Assembly (NCBI GenBank): GCA_963718305.1
Contig: CAVQZG010000010.1
Span: 372,001-436,000, forward strand
Length of the DNA: 64,000 nt
Direction of reading: 5' to 3'
From: RYN-230 sp963718305
GTDB taxonomy: Bacteria > Actinomycetota > Actinomycetes > Streptosporangiales > Streptosporangiaceae
Shown: piece by piece, positions 34,769 to 42,986 of the stretch
Numbering within the stretch: the stretch's first letter is position 1
How the letters are laid out: each line of letters starts with the position of its first letter
Program-made: the position numbers and the translations under genes
The notes under the pieces: model-generated
What the model saw: only the letters and a program-made list of their open reading frames with translations
Database searches by the model: none
What the model was told of the DNA's origin: nothing

Positions 34769-36655
34769 TCAGCGGGCGCCAGGGTTTCGGGTGGTGTCGC
34801 GGCCGCATGCGGCGCCAGACGGCCGGGAATCCCACGCTGCCGGTTCGGTGGTGGGCCGGGCCGGCTCCGCGGGCCTCCCGTCCCTCGGCGTCCCGGCAGG
34901 CCTTCCATCCCACCCGGTACCGGCGCGCCCGCCTGGACGAGAGTCCCCGTGCGCCCCGTCCCCGCGCAGAGGATCCCCGTACCCGGGATCCCCGCGCAAC
35001 GGATCCTCATATCCGGCGTCCGCGCCCAACGGATCCCCGTACCCGGCGTCGGCGGGCAATGGATCCTCATATCCGGTGGCCCTGCGCAGAGGGTCCTCGT
35101 ACGCCATATCCCCGCGCCCTGGCTCCCCGTATCCCGCGTCACCGTGTCGGTGCGGCGGGGCAGGCGCGGCACCGTCCATCCCGGCCCCGCGGTCTGCCCC
35201 AGTCCCGCGGTCCACGCTCAGCCCGCGGTCCACGCTCAGTCCCCGGTCCTCGGGCAGACCGCGGTCCAGGCTGGCGCCGCGATCCGCGCGGCGCCGGCCC
35301 GCAGTACCCGCAGCCGCCGGCACCCGCGGCGTGACCGAGCGGCCAGACGCCCCAGGCACCGGACCCGAAGGCACCGGGCCGCCGGAGGGCAGCGGACCCG
35401 AAGGCAGCGGACCCGAGGAGACCGGCCCGCCCGAGGCCACGGCAGCGCCGGCACCCACGGCCGCACCCGCAGGCGCCGGCCCACCCGCAGGGACCGGCCC
35501 GGCCACGTCGGGAGCCAGCCGCAACTGGCCCCGCCGGTTCCAGAACCGCAACCGCGGCATGGACGCGAGCAGCAGGACCAGAACCCCGGCCAGGGTGACG
35601 AGCCCGAGCACCAGCAGCTTCGTCCGGATAATCGACAGCAGCACGACGGTGCCGGCGAACAAAACCGCCCACAAGTACATGATCAGGACGCTGGCCCGGT
35701 GCGAATGCCCGATGGCGAGCAGCCGGTGCTGCAGGTGCTTCTTGTCCGCCGAGAACGGGGATTGCCCGGCCCGGGTCCGCCGCACCACCGCGAGCAGCAG
35801 GTCGGCGTACGGAATCAGCATGATGATGGCCGGCACCAGGAGCGGCAGGATTTCCGGGAACCGGTTGACCGTGCCGCCGCTGTAGGCCGACGGGCTGGTG
35901 AGCGTGTTGGGGTCGAGAGACGCCAAGCTGGAGATGGGCGCGTAGGCGAGCAGCAGCCCGAGCAGCATCGACCCGGTGTCGCCCATGAAAATGCGGGCGG
36001 GGTGGAAGTTATGCGGCAGGAAACCCAGGCACACCCCGGCCAGGATGGCCGACGCCAGCGCTGGGTCGGTCTGGTTGTCCAGGCCCAGCCGCTTGGTGAG
36101 CGTGTAGTAGTAGAGGAAGAACGCCGCCGCGCCGATCCCGACGATCCCGGCGGCCAGCCCGTCCAGGCCGTCGATGAAGTTGACCGCGTTGATGGTCACC
36201 ACGACGAGCAGGATGGTCAGCACGGTCTGCTGATTGTCGGTCAGCGAGAGCTTTCCCCCGCCCGGGAGAGGCAGCCAGCCCACCAAGGCGCCGCTCCAGA
36301 CCAGGATTCCCCCGGCGGCGACCTGGCCGGCCAACTTGGTGATGGCGCCCAGCCCCCAGCGGTCGTCCACGAACCCCATGACCACGACCACCCCGCCGGC
36401 CAGCAGCAGGCCGCTGGCCACTCTGGTGCCCATGAAAACGGTGCTCAGATGGGTGAGGCGGGAGGCCACCAGCAGGGCCGCGGCCAGGCCGAGGTACATC
36501 GCGAGCCCGCCGACCAGCGGGACAGGCTCGGTGTGGACGTCCCGGGCCCGGGCCGCGTGCATAGCCCCCACCGCGATCGCGAAACGGCGTACCAGCGGTG
36601 TGAGCAGATAAGTGACGGCGGCGGCCACCAGAACTGTGAGGCCGTACTCGCGCAT
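34769..36655 (-). CDS. wecA: WecA/MraY-family polyprenyl-phosphate sugar-1-phosphate transferase
   Basis: Residues 1-385 are the integral membrane enzyme that moves GlcNAc-1-phosphate (or a similar sugar) to decaprenyl/undecaprenyl phosphate, the first step of arabinogalactan-linker or teichoic-type glycans. Motifs: GFVDDRWGLG (metal Asp pair), NAVNFIDGLDGLAAG, HPARIFMGDTGSM and KKHLQHRLLAIGHSHR. The rest (386-628) is an unusual soluble tail of Pro/Ala/Gly, then Asp/Gly/Arg units, then four 10-residue repeats (AGYEDPLRGD type, about 526-566). The family normally ends near residue 400. The true end may be at 34156 if a frameshift is corrected. Its place just upstream of atp genes is the usual actinobacterial one. 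Confidence 0.8.
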   Translation of the reverse strand: MREYGLTVLVAAAVTYLLTPLVRRFAIAVGAMHAARARDVHTEPVPLVGGLAMYLGLAAALLVASRLTHLSTVFMGTRVASGLLLAGGVVVVMGFVDDRWGLGAITKLAGQVAAGGILVWSGALVGWLPLPGGGKLSLTDNQQTVLTILLVVVTINAVNFIDGLDGLAAGIVGIGAAAFFLYYYTLTKRLGLDNQTDPALASAILAGVCLGFLPHNFHPARIFMGDTGSMLLGLLLAYAPISSLASLDPNTLTSPSAYSGGTVNRFPEILPLLVPAIIMLIPYADLLLAVVRRTRAGQSPFSADKKHLQHRLLAIGHSHRASVLIMYLWAVLFAGTVVLLSIIRTKLLVLGLVTLAGVLVLLLASMPRLRFWNRRGQLRLAPDVAGPVPAGGPAPAGAAVGAGAAVASGGPVSSGPLPSGPLPSGGPVPSGPVPGASGRSVTPRVPAAAGTAGRRRADRGASLDRGLPEDRGLSVDRGLSVDRGTGADRGAGMDGAAPAPPHRHGDAGYGEPGRGDMAYEDPLRRATGYEDPLPADAGYGDPLGADAGYEDPLRGDPGYGDPLRGDGAHGDSRPGGRAGTGWDGRPAGTPRDGRPAEPARPTTEPAAWDSRPSGAACGRDTTRNPGAR

Positions 36656-36754
36656 CCCGGTTCACCCGGCCCGTTCGGTTGCCTCATCCATTAGGGATCA
36701 ACTTTAAAGCACGAACCTGAGGGTAGGGCGCACAGCCACCCATCGCGGCCATAG

Positions 36755-37672
36755 TTACTCTGTGGCATCCCGATGGACAGGTTTTACCTGGTCAGGGGGA
36801 CTCTCCTGGGCACCGGACGAATCGCCGGGCGCCATTTCCCTGGCCACCTGCGCCTCGTCTACCTCATCCGGGGCCACTCCCCCGGCCTCATCCGCCACGC
36901 CGGCGTCCCCGGCAAAGTCTTCCGGAATCTCCTCAGGAGCCTGCTCGGGAACGACGTCAGGAGCCTGTTCGGGAACGTCAGGAACGTCCTCGGGAACGAC
37001 GTCGGAATCCACGTCGTCGGAATCCACGTCGTCCACGATGGCCAGCGGAACGACCTCCTGCAACCGGTCCACCGAGATGACCCCCCGGCGCAGCAGCCGC
37101 GGCACCGACCCGGTCAGGTCGACGATCGTGGACGGCACATCCCCCGGGCAGGGGCCGGCGTCCAGGTACACCGAGACCGAGTCGCCTAGCTGCGCCACCG
37201 CCTCATCGGCCGTGGTCGCGGGGGGCTGGCCGGACACGTTGGCACTGCTCACCGCCAGCGGGCCGGTCTTCTTCAGCAGCTCGAGCGCGACCTGGTGCAG
37301 CGGCATCCGCACCGCCACGGTGCCCTTGGTCTCGCCCAGATCCCAGACGAGGGTGGGACTGGCCCGGCAGACGAGGGTCAGGCCGCCGGGCCAGAACTCG
37401 TCGATCAGGTCCTTCCCGGTGTCGGCGAGGTCCATGACCAGGGCCATGGCGGCGCGCACCGTCCCGACCAGCACCGGCGGCGGCATGTCCCGGCCCCGGC
37501 CCTTGGCCTTGAGCAGGCCGTCCACGGCCACCGGGTCGAAGGCCTCGGCGGCGATCCCGTAGACCGTGTCGGTCGGCAGCACCACGAGTTCACCGCGGCG
37601 CAGCGCCAGCTCGGCCTGCGTGATGCCCTCAAGCAGCTGCACCGGATCGGCGCAGTCATACCTTGCGCTCAT
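36755..37672 (-). CDS. L-threonylcarbamoyladenylate synthase (Sua5/YrdC/YwlC) with acidic tail
   Basis: The enzyme makes threonylcarbamoyl-AMP from threonine, bicarbonate and ATP for the t6A37 modification of ANN-decoding tRNAs. The start is ATG 37672, four bases overlapping the prmC stop. GELVVLPTDTVYGIAAEAFD, KGRGRDMPPPVLVG and GPLAVSSANVSGQPPATTADE are the YrdC substrate motifs. TIVDLTGSVPRLLRRGVIS ends the fold near residue 205. About 100 further residues form a highly acidic Glu/Asp/Pro/Val tail with short repeats (VPEQAPDVVPEQAPEEIPED) instead of a standard Sua5 domain. Confidence 0.9.
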   Translation of the reverse strand: MSARYDCADPVQLLEGITQAELALRRGELVVLPTDTVYGIAAEAFDPVAVDGLLKAKGRGRDMPPPVLVGTVRAAMALVMDLADTGKDLIDEFWPGGLTLVCRASPTLVWDLGETKGTVAVRMPLHQVALELLKKTGPLAVSSANVSGQPPATTADEAVAQLGDSVSVYLDAGPCPGDVPSTIVDLTGSVPRLLRRGVISVDRLQEVVPLAIVDDVDSDDVDSDVVPEDVPDVPEQAPDVVPEQAPEEIPEDFAGDAGVADEAGGVAPDEVDEAQVAREMAPGDSSGAQESPPDQVKPVHRDATE

Positions 37673-38577
37673 GGGGATCCATCCTCCCACTGCTGCGGGC
37701 CCGGCCAGACCGCGGTCACGAACCGGTCGCGGCGGGCCAGGTCCTTATGGTTCCGCGTGTCCCGCCAGCCCCGCTCCTCGGCGAAAACCCAGTACACGGC
37801 GGCCCCCTGGGGCGCGCCGTGCTCCACGGCCACCAGGCCGCCCGGGCGGAGCAGCCGCCGGGCGGCCTGCTCGACGACCTTGACCGCGTCCATGCCGTCC
37901 GGGCCGCCCCACAGCGCGGTGGCCGGGTCGTACTCGCCCACCTCCGGCTGCACCGACGCCCCCCACGGGATATAGGGCGGGTTGCTGATCACCAGGTCCA
38001 CCGCCCCGTCCAGGCCGGCCAGCGCCTGGCCGAAGTCCTCGCCGTGCAGTGTGACCCGGCCCGCGGTGTGCGGGGCGGAGGAGGCGCAGCGGTCGATGTT
38101 GCGCTGGGCCCACTCCCGGGCCAGCGGGTCTGCCTCCACCGCGTGCACCCGGGACCTGGGCACCTCCTGCGCGATGGCCAGCGCGATGGCGCCGGACCCG
38201 GTGCCGAGGTCGGCCACGACGGGCTCGGTCACGTCCATCTCGCGCAGCCGGTCGATGGCCCAGCCGGTCATGATCTCGGTCTCTGGCCGGGGCACGAACA
38301 CCCCGGGGCCGACCTCGAGATCCAGGTACCGGAAGTAGGCGTGCCCGGTGATGTGCTGCAGCGGCTCCCGCGCCTCACGGCGGGCGATCTCGTCCCAGAA
38401 CCGCGGGTTGAACGCGGAGTCGGGCACCCGGTGCAGCTCGCCGCGGCGGACGCCGTGCACGTGCGCGGCGATCTGCTCCGCGTCGGCCCGCGGCGAGTCC
38501 ACCCCGGCCTCAGCCAGCCGGGCCGCGGCCACCGCGATCTCGTCGAGCAGCAGGCTCTTGCGCGGCTCAGCCGCCAT
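37669..38577 (-). CDS. prmC: Release factor glutamine methyltransferase
   Basis: The 302-residue enzyme methylates the Gln of the GGQ motif in release factors, using SAM. Its substrate gene prfA lies directly upstream with an 11-base overlap. An N-terminal helical domain (AAARLAEAGVDSPRADAEQI) is followed by VADLGTGSGAIALAIA (SAM site) and LVISNPPYIPWG (catalytic NPPY). The stop overlaps the threonylcarbamoyl-AMP synthase start by four bases, so prfA-prmC-synthase form one coupled unit. Confidence 0.95.
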   Translation of the reverse strand: MAAEPRKSLLLDEIAVAAARLAEAGVDSPRADAEQIAAHVHGVRRGELHRVPDSAFNPRFWDEIARREAREPLQHITGHAYFRYLDLEVGPGVFVPRPETEIMTGWAIDRLREMDVTEPVVADLGTGSGAIALAIAQEVPRSRVHAVEADPLAREWAQRNIDRCASSAPHTAGRVTLHGEDFGQALAGLDGAVDLVISNPPYIPWGASVQPEVGEYDPATALWGGPDGMDAVKVVEQAARRLLRPGGLVAVEHGAPQGAAVYWVFAEERGWRDTRNHKDLARRDRFVTAVWPGPQQWEDGSP

Positions 38578-39640
38578 CCGCCGCTGCCGCTCTCCCCGAC
38601 CGGTCCGCCTCGACCAGGGCGCTGATGACCGCGTCCAGGTCCCCGTCGATGACGTGATCGAGGTTGTAGGCCTTGTAGCCGACCCGGTGGTCGGAGATGC
38701 GGTTCTCCGGGAAGTTGTAGGTGCGCACCCGCTGCGAGCGGTCCACGGTGGCCACCTGGCTGCGCCGTTCCGCCGCCGCCTGGGCCTCGGCGTCCGCCTG
38801 GGCCTGGGCGAGCAGCCGGGCCCGCAGGATGCGCAGGGCCTGCTCCTTGTTCTGCAGCTGGCTCTTCTCGTTCTGGCAGGAGACCACGATGCCGGTGGGC
38901 AGGTGGGTGATCCGGACCGCGGAGTCAGTGGTGTTCACGCTCTGCCCGCCGGGCCCGGAGGACCGGTAGACGTCCACCCGCAGCTCGTTCGGGTCGATGG
39001 TGACCTCGACCGGGTCGGCCTCGGGCATGACCAGCACGCCCGCGGCCGAGGTGTGGATCCGGCCCTGGGATTCGGTGACCGGCACCCGCTGGACCCGGTG
39101 CACCCCGCCTTCGTACTTCAGCCGGGACCAGACGCCGTCGCCGGGGGCGTGCCGGCCGGACTTCACCGCCACCGTGACGTCCTTGTAGCCGCCCAGGCCG
39201 GTGATGGTGGAGTCGAGGATCTCGGTCTTCCAGTGCTGCCGCTCCGCGTACCGCAGATACATCCGCAGCAGGTCGCCCGCGAACAGCGCCGACTCCTCGC
39301 CGCCCTCGCCGGCTTTCACCTCGAGGATGATGTCCTTGTCGTCCATGGCGTCCCGCGGGACCAGGTACTCGTTCAGCTGCTCCTCGAGCTTCGCCCGGCG
39401 GCGGCCCAGAACCTCGGCCTCGGCCGCGAACGACGCGTCCTCCGGGGCGAGCTCGCGGGCGGTCGCCTCGTCGGCGGCCGCCTGCTGCCACTGGTGGTAT
39501 GTCTCGACCACCGGGCTGATCTCGCCGTAGCGGCGGGACAGCGCCCGGGCGCGGTCGGGGTCAGCGTGCACGGCTGAGTCGGCCAGGGTGCGCTCCAGGT
39601 CGGCGTGCTCCGCAGCCAGCTCACCCAGCCGGTCGAACAC
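38567..39640 (-). CDS. prfA: Peptide chain release factor 1
   Basis: RF1 reads UAA and UAG and triggers peptide release. The start is GTG 39640 (VFDRLGEL), preceded by AGGAGG; the frame is open to 39682, but that part lies across the terminator region. The 357-residue protein shows GGVHRVQRVPVTESQGRIHT with the PxT codon-reading tripeptide (PVT), and RSSGPGGQSVNTTDSAVRIT with the GGQ loop. It shares the unit with prmC, which modifies it. Confidence 0.96.
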   Translation of the reverse strand: MFDRLGELAAEHADLERTLADSAVHADPDRARALSRRYGEISPVVETYHQWQQAAADEATARELAPEDASFAAEAEVLGRRRAKLEEQLNEYLVPRDAMDDKDIILEVKAGEGGEESALFAGDLLRMYLRYAERQHWKTEILDSTITGLGGYKDVTVAVKSGRHAPGDGVWSRLKYEGGVHRVQRVPVTESQGRIHTSAAGVLVMPEADPVEVTIDPNELRVDVYRSSGPGGQSVNTTDSAVRITHLPTGIVVSCQNEKSQLQNKEQALRILRARLLAQAQADAEAQAAAERRSQVATVDRSQRVRTYNFPENRISDHRVGYKAYNLDHVIDGDLDAVISALVEADRSGRAAAADGG

Positions 39641-39659
39641 CGTTGTCCTCCTGTGGAGA

Positions 39660-39748
39660 TTGCGAAAATCCGTAAAACTCAAAGATCACCGTGCCGGCCT
39701 CATGGTCCAGTCCCGAAAGACCGGCCATGCCGTCCCGGCACGGTGATC
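39660..39748 (-). terminator. Intrinsic terminator between rpmE and prfA
   Basis: GATCACCGTGCCGG (39684-39697) pairs perfectly with CCGGCACGGTGATC (39735-39748), with a further nested pairing inside (CATGG/CCATG). Read on the minus strand it is followed by TTTGAGTTTTACGGATTTT, a good U-rich run. It would end the rpmE transcript and insulate or attenuate prfA. Confidence 0.8.
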
Positions 39749-39756
39749 CGTGAACG

Positions 39757-39984
39757 CTACTTGGAGCTCGAGCCCGCGGCCTTCTTGCCGAACCGGCGCT
39801 CGAACCGGGCCACGCGGCCGCCGGTGTCGAGAATCTTCTGCTTGCCGGTGTAGAAGGGGTGGCAGCTCGAGCAGATGTCGGCGTGGATGACGCCGCCCTT
39901 GGCCGTGCTGCGCGTGGTGAAGGTGTTCCCGCAGGTGCAGGTCACCTCGGTCACCACGTAGTCCGGGTGGATACCAGGCTTCAC
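39757..39984 (-). CDS. rpmE: 50S ribosomal protein L31 (zinc-binding type)
   Basis: The 75-residue protein of the large subunit bridges the two subunits. It is the Cys-containing form: CTC at 16-18 and CSSC at 37-40 bind zinc. KPGIHPDYVVTEVTC and HPFYTGKQKILDTGGRVARF are family-typical. The Cys-free paralogue made under zinc limitation is not in the window. A U-rich terminator follows its stop. Confidence 0.95.
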   Translation of the reverse strand: MKPGIHPDYVVTEVTCTCGNTFTTRSTAKGGVIHADICSSCHPFYTGKQKILDTGGRVARFERRFGKKAAGSSSK

Positions 39985-40015
39985 TTTGTACTCCTGCCTC
40001 TGGCGGTCGCCGGGT

Positions 40016-40041
40016 CGCCGGGCGGGGATGCCGCCCCGGCG
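40016..40041 (-). terminator. Possible hairpin between rho and rpmE
   Basis: CGCCGGGCGG and CCGCCCCGGCG pair with one bulged base around a short loop in the gap before rpmE. It may end the rho transcript; there is no U-run. Confidence 0.4.
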
Positions 40042-40129
40042 TGAACCGGTACCGCGCTGTTGATGGCTATCTAGTGTGCCAGACCCTGCAACATACCGCG
40101 GGGCCTGGTGATTCCCGTCCGGGGCCGCG

Positions 40130-42391
40130 TTACCCGCGGTCCTGGCCGACTGTGGTCTTCTGGACGTGGAGCAGGAACTCCGCGTTGCTCTTGGTCTCCT
40201 TCATGCGCTCCATCAGGACCTCGAGCGCCTGCTGCGGCTCCAGGGCGTGCAGCACCCGGCGGAGCTGCCAGACGATCTTCAGCTCCTCCGGCGTCATGAG
40301 GATCTCTTCCTTACGGGTGCCGGACGCGTCCACGTCGATGGCCGGGAAGATCCGCTTGTCGGCGAGCTCGCGGCGCAGCCGCAGCTCCATGTTGCCGGTG
40401 CCCTTGAACTCCTCGAAGATGACCTCGTCCGCGCGGGACCCGGTCTCGATCAGCGCCGTGGCCAGGATGGTCAGCGAACCGCCGTGCTCGATGTTCCGGG
40501 CCGCGCCGAAGAACCGCTTCGGCGGGTACAGGGCGGTGGAGTCCACACCACCGGACATGATCCGGCCGCTGGCCGGGGCGGCCAGGTTGTAGGCGCGGCC
40601 CAGCCGGGTGATGGAGTCCAGCAGCACGACCACGTCGTGACCCATTTCCACCAGCCGCTTGGCCCGCTCGATGGCGAGCTCGGCGACCGTGGTGTGGTCC
40701 TCGGCGGGACGGTCGAAGGTGGAGTGGATCACTTCGCCCTTGACCGAGCGCTGCATGTCGGTGACTTCCTCAGGCCGCTCGTCCACGAGGACGACCATGA
40801 GGTGGCACTCCGGGTTGTTCTTGGTGATCGCGTTGGCGATGGCCTGCAGGATCATCGTCTTGCCCGCCTTGGGCGGGGACACGATGAGGCCGCGCTGGCC
40901 CTTGCCGATCGGGCTGACCAGATCCATGATCCGGGTGGTCAGCACGGTCGGGTCGGTCTCCAGCCGGAGCCGGTCCTGCGGGTACAGCGGCACCAGCTTC
41001 GAGAAGTCCGGGCGCCCGCGGGACTGCTCCGGGTCCAGGCCGTTGATCTTGTCCAGCCGGACCAGCGCGTTGAACTTCTCCCGGCGCTCGCCCTCGCGCG
41101 GCTGCCGGACCGCGCCCTCGATCACGTCTCCCTTGCGCAGGCCGTGCCGGCGGACCTGGGAGAGCGACACGTACACGTCGTTGGATCCGGGCAGGTACCC
41201 GGTGGTCCGGATGAAGCCGTAGTTGTCCAGCACGTCGAGGATGCCGGCGATCGGGATGAGCACGTCATCCTCGGCCACCACCGGCTCGGCTTCCGGCCCG
41301 CCCCGCTCGCGGCGGCGGTTGCGGTTGCGGAACCGGTCGCGGCTGCGGCGGCGGCCCGAGCCGTCGTCGTCATCGTCGCCGCCGCGGTCCATCGCCTGGC
41401 CGCCACGCTGGCCGCCCCGGCCGTTGTCGCGGTTGCTGTCCCGGCCGTTCTCGCGCTGGTTGCTCTCGCGCGGGCCGCCATCACGCTGGCCGTTGTCGCG
41501 CTGGTTACCGTCACGCTGGCTGTCGCGCTGCTCGCCACCCTCGCGGGCGGAGCCGTCGCGGGAGGAGTCGTCACGCCGGCCGCGCTGGCGGCGCTCGCCG
41601 CGGCGCTGCCCGTCCTGCTGGCCCTCGGCCCGCCCGGCGCCCTCAGCGACACCGTTGGCGGCCTGGCCTGCCTCGGCTCCAGCCGGGGAGAAAGCGAGCT
41701 GGCCGTCGGCGCCGTTGGCCTGGGCGCCCTGCCCGGGGGCAGTCTGCCCGGCGGCACCGGCCTGCGCGGCGTCGCGGGACCCGCCTCGCCGTGCCTCACG
41801 CGTGGTCGTGCCTGCTTCCTGCGCCGGGCTTGATGCGTGCGCGGCGCCGCCCAGAGCGGGCTGTGCGGTGGTGTCTGACTCCATGGCGTCCTGCTCACGG
41901 TGGCGAGACGCGCCGGCTCCCGCGGACGCGCCACGCTGGACTGAGTTGTCGAGTGCCCCACTCCCGTTGCCCGCCGAGGGGCCAGCCGAACGGCCAGTGT
42001 CCTGAGCCGGGGCGGCACCCTGCTCGCTTCGGGTGGCTCCGCCACCGCCGCCCTGCTTGCTCTGGATGGCCTCGATGAGCTGGCTCTTGCGCATCCGGCC
42101 GGTGCCGGTAATGCCCATCGACTGGGCCAGCCGCTGAAGGTCGGCCAGCAGCATGCCGGACAGCCCGGACCCGCCACGGCGGGCCGGCTTGTCGGTCACC
42201 GTCTCACCGGCCGGGGCGCCAGCGCCCGCCGTGGTACTGGCCGCACCCGCCGCAGGCGGGGAAAGGCCAGGTCCCGCAGGCGCACCAGCGGCCGCACCCG
42301 TGTTAGCGGAGAGGCCAGAGTCACTGGAGTAGCCAGGGGACGCCTCAGGCACGCCTGAGGAGCCGGTGAAGAGTTCGGTGGTGTCGCTCAC
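40130..42391 (-). CDS. rho: Transcription termination factor Rho with long N-terminal insert
   Basis: Rho is the hexameric RNA helicase that terminates transcription. The 753-residue protein starts with a Gly/Ala-rich tail, then a Rho N-terminal helical motif (SGMLLADLQRLAQSMG, RKSQLIEAIQSKQ). About 220 low-complexity residues rich in Arg, Asn, Gly, Asp and Gln follow (QRDNGQRDGGPRESNQREN). The RNA-binding cold-shock fold is LDVLDNYGFIRTTGYLPG. The ATPase core has PPKAGKTMILQAIANAI (Walker A), VVVLLDSITRLGRAYN (Walker B) and STALYPPKRFFGAARNIEHG (Q/R loops). The insert is typical of actinobacterial Rho and may drive RNA binding or condensates. Confidence 0.96.
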   Translation of the reverse strand: MSDTTELFTGSSGVPEASPGYSSDSGLSANTGAAAGAPAGPGLSPPAAGAASTTAGAGAPAGETVTDKPARRGGSGLSGMLLADLQRLAQSMGITGTGRMRKSQLIEAIQSKQGGGGGATRSEQGAAPAQDTGRSAGPSAGNGSGALDNSVQRGASAGAGASRHREQDAMESDTTAQPALGGAAHASSPAQEAGTTTREARRGGSRDAAQAGAAGQTAPGQGAQANGADGQLAFSPAGAEAGQAANGVAEGAGRAEGQQDGQRRGERRQRGRRDDSSRDGSAREGGEQRDSQRDGNQRDNGQRDGGPRESNQRENGRDSNRDNGRGGQRGGQAMDRGGDDDDDGSGRRRSRDRFRNRNRRRERGGPEAEPVVAEDDVLIPIAGILDVLDNYGFIRTTGYLPGSNDVYVSLSQVRRHGLRKGDVIEGAVRQPREGERREKFNALVRLDKINGLDPEQSRGRPDFSKLVPLYPQDRLRLETDPTVLTTRIMDLVSPIGKGQRGLIVSPPKAGKTMILQAIANAITKNNPECHLMVVLVDERPEEVTDMQRSVKGEVIHSTFDRPAEDHTTVAELAIERAKRLVEMGHDVVVLLDSITRLGRAYNLAAPASGRIMSGGVDSTALYPPKRFFGAARNIEHGGSLTILATALIETGSRADEVIFEEFKGTGNMELRLRRELADKRIFPAIDVDASGTRKEEILMTPEELKIVWQLRRVLHALEPQQALEVLMERMKETKSNAEFLLHVQKTTVGQDRG

Positions 42392-42986
42392 GAGGGGTCC
42401 TTCCCAGGGAGCGGGCGCCGGCCGCGCCTGCGGCCGTTCGACCCGGTGTCACGGCCCGGCGAAATCAGCCGGACCAGGTACTGCCTTATCTGTCTTGCCT
42501 TTACCGTCGCGTTCCGCGCGCCCGCCTGTGCCTCGTTCCCGGACCCGATCCCGGCTGGCGGCCACAGGACTAACCCGGATTCCACAGCCGGAGCAGGGGT
42601 TTCGGAACGAGCCCAGACGGCTGGGGTTGCGCGCCTCGACCTCCCGCCCGCCTCCGGATCGCCGCGCCCGCCCCGCGATTCGTGTATGCGGAGAGGAGGA
42701 AGTGACCCGGAAAGTTGACGGAGCGTCACTGACGCCGCCCGGCGGTCAAGCCGGTCACGAAGCAAGTGACGGGCGAGCACCTGGCCCCATGATGGGGTAT
42801 CTGGTGCAGCACCCACCTTAACACTAGGAGAGCCCACAGCATTCCCCCGGCACCGGTCCGTGTGTCGTGGATGGCCCTGTCCAATCTTGCGGCGTCTCCG
42901 CGCGACCCTTCCAGGGCAGCCGGGGCAGGCGTCCAGGAGGTCTGTGTCCAGGAACTGTATCCAGGAGCACTGCGTCCGGGTACGCG
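42392..42986 (-). other. Leader region of rho, no gene supported
   Basis: This is 595 bases between thrB and rho. It must hold the rho promoter and a long 5' untranslated region, and possibly the thrB terminator. Near 42932-42966 TCCAGGA occurs three times at 13-15 base spacing, just past the thrB stop. Short frames on both strands lack family features. Confidence 0.4.

Noticed and set aside
34610..36694. Long plus-strand frame (694 codons) opposite the wecA-like gene
   Set aside because: It is a GC-rich shadow of the wecA-like membrane enzyme on the other strand; it has no family features.
40166..41833. Plus-strand frame of 555 codons opposite rho
   Set aside because: Rho is certain on the minus strand; the hydrophobic look of the plus frame comes from complementing Arg/Asp/Gly codons.
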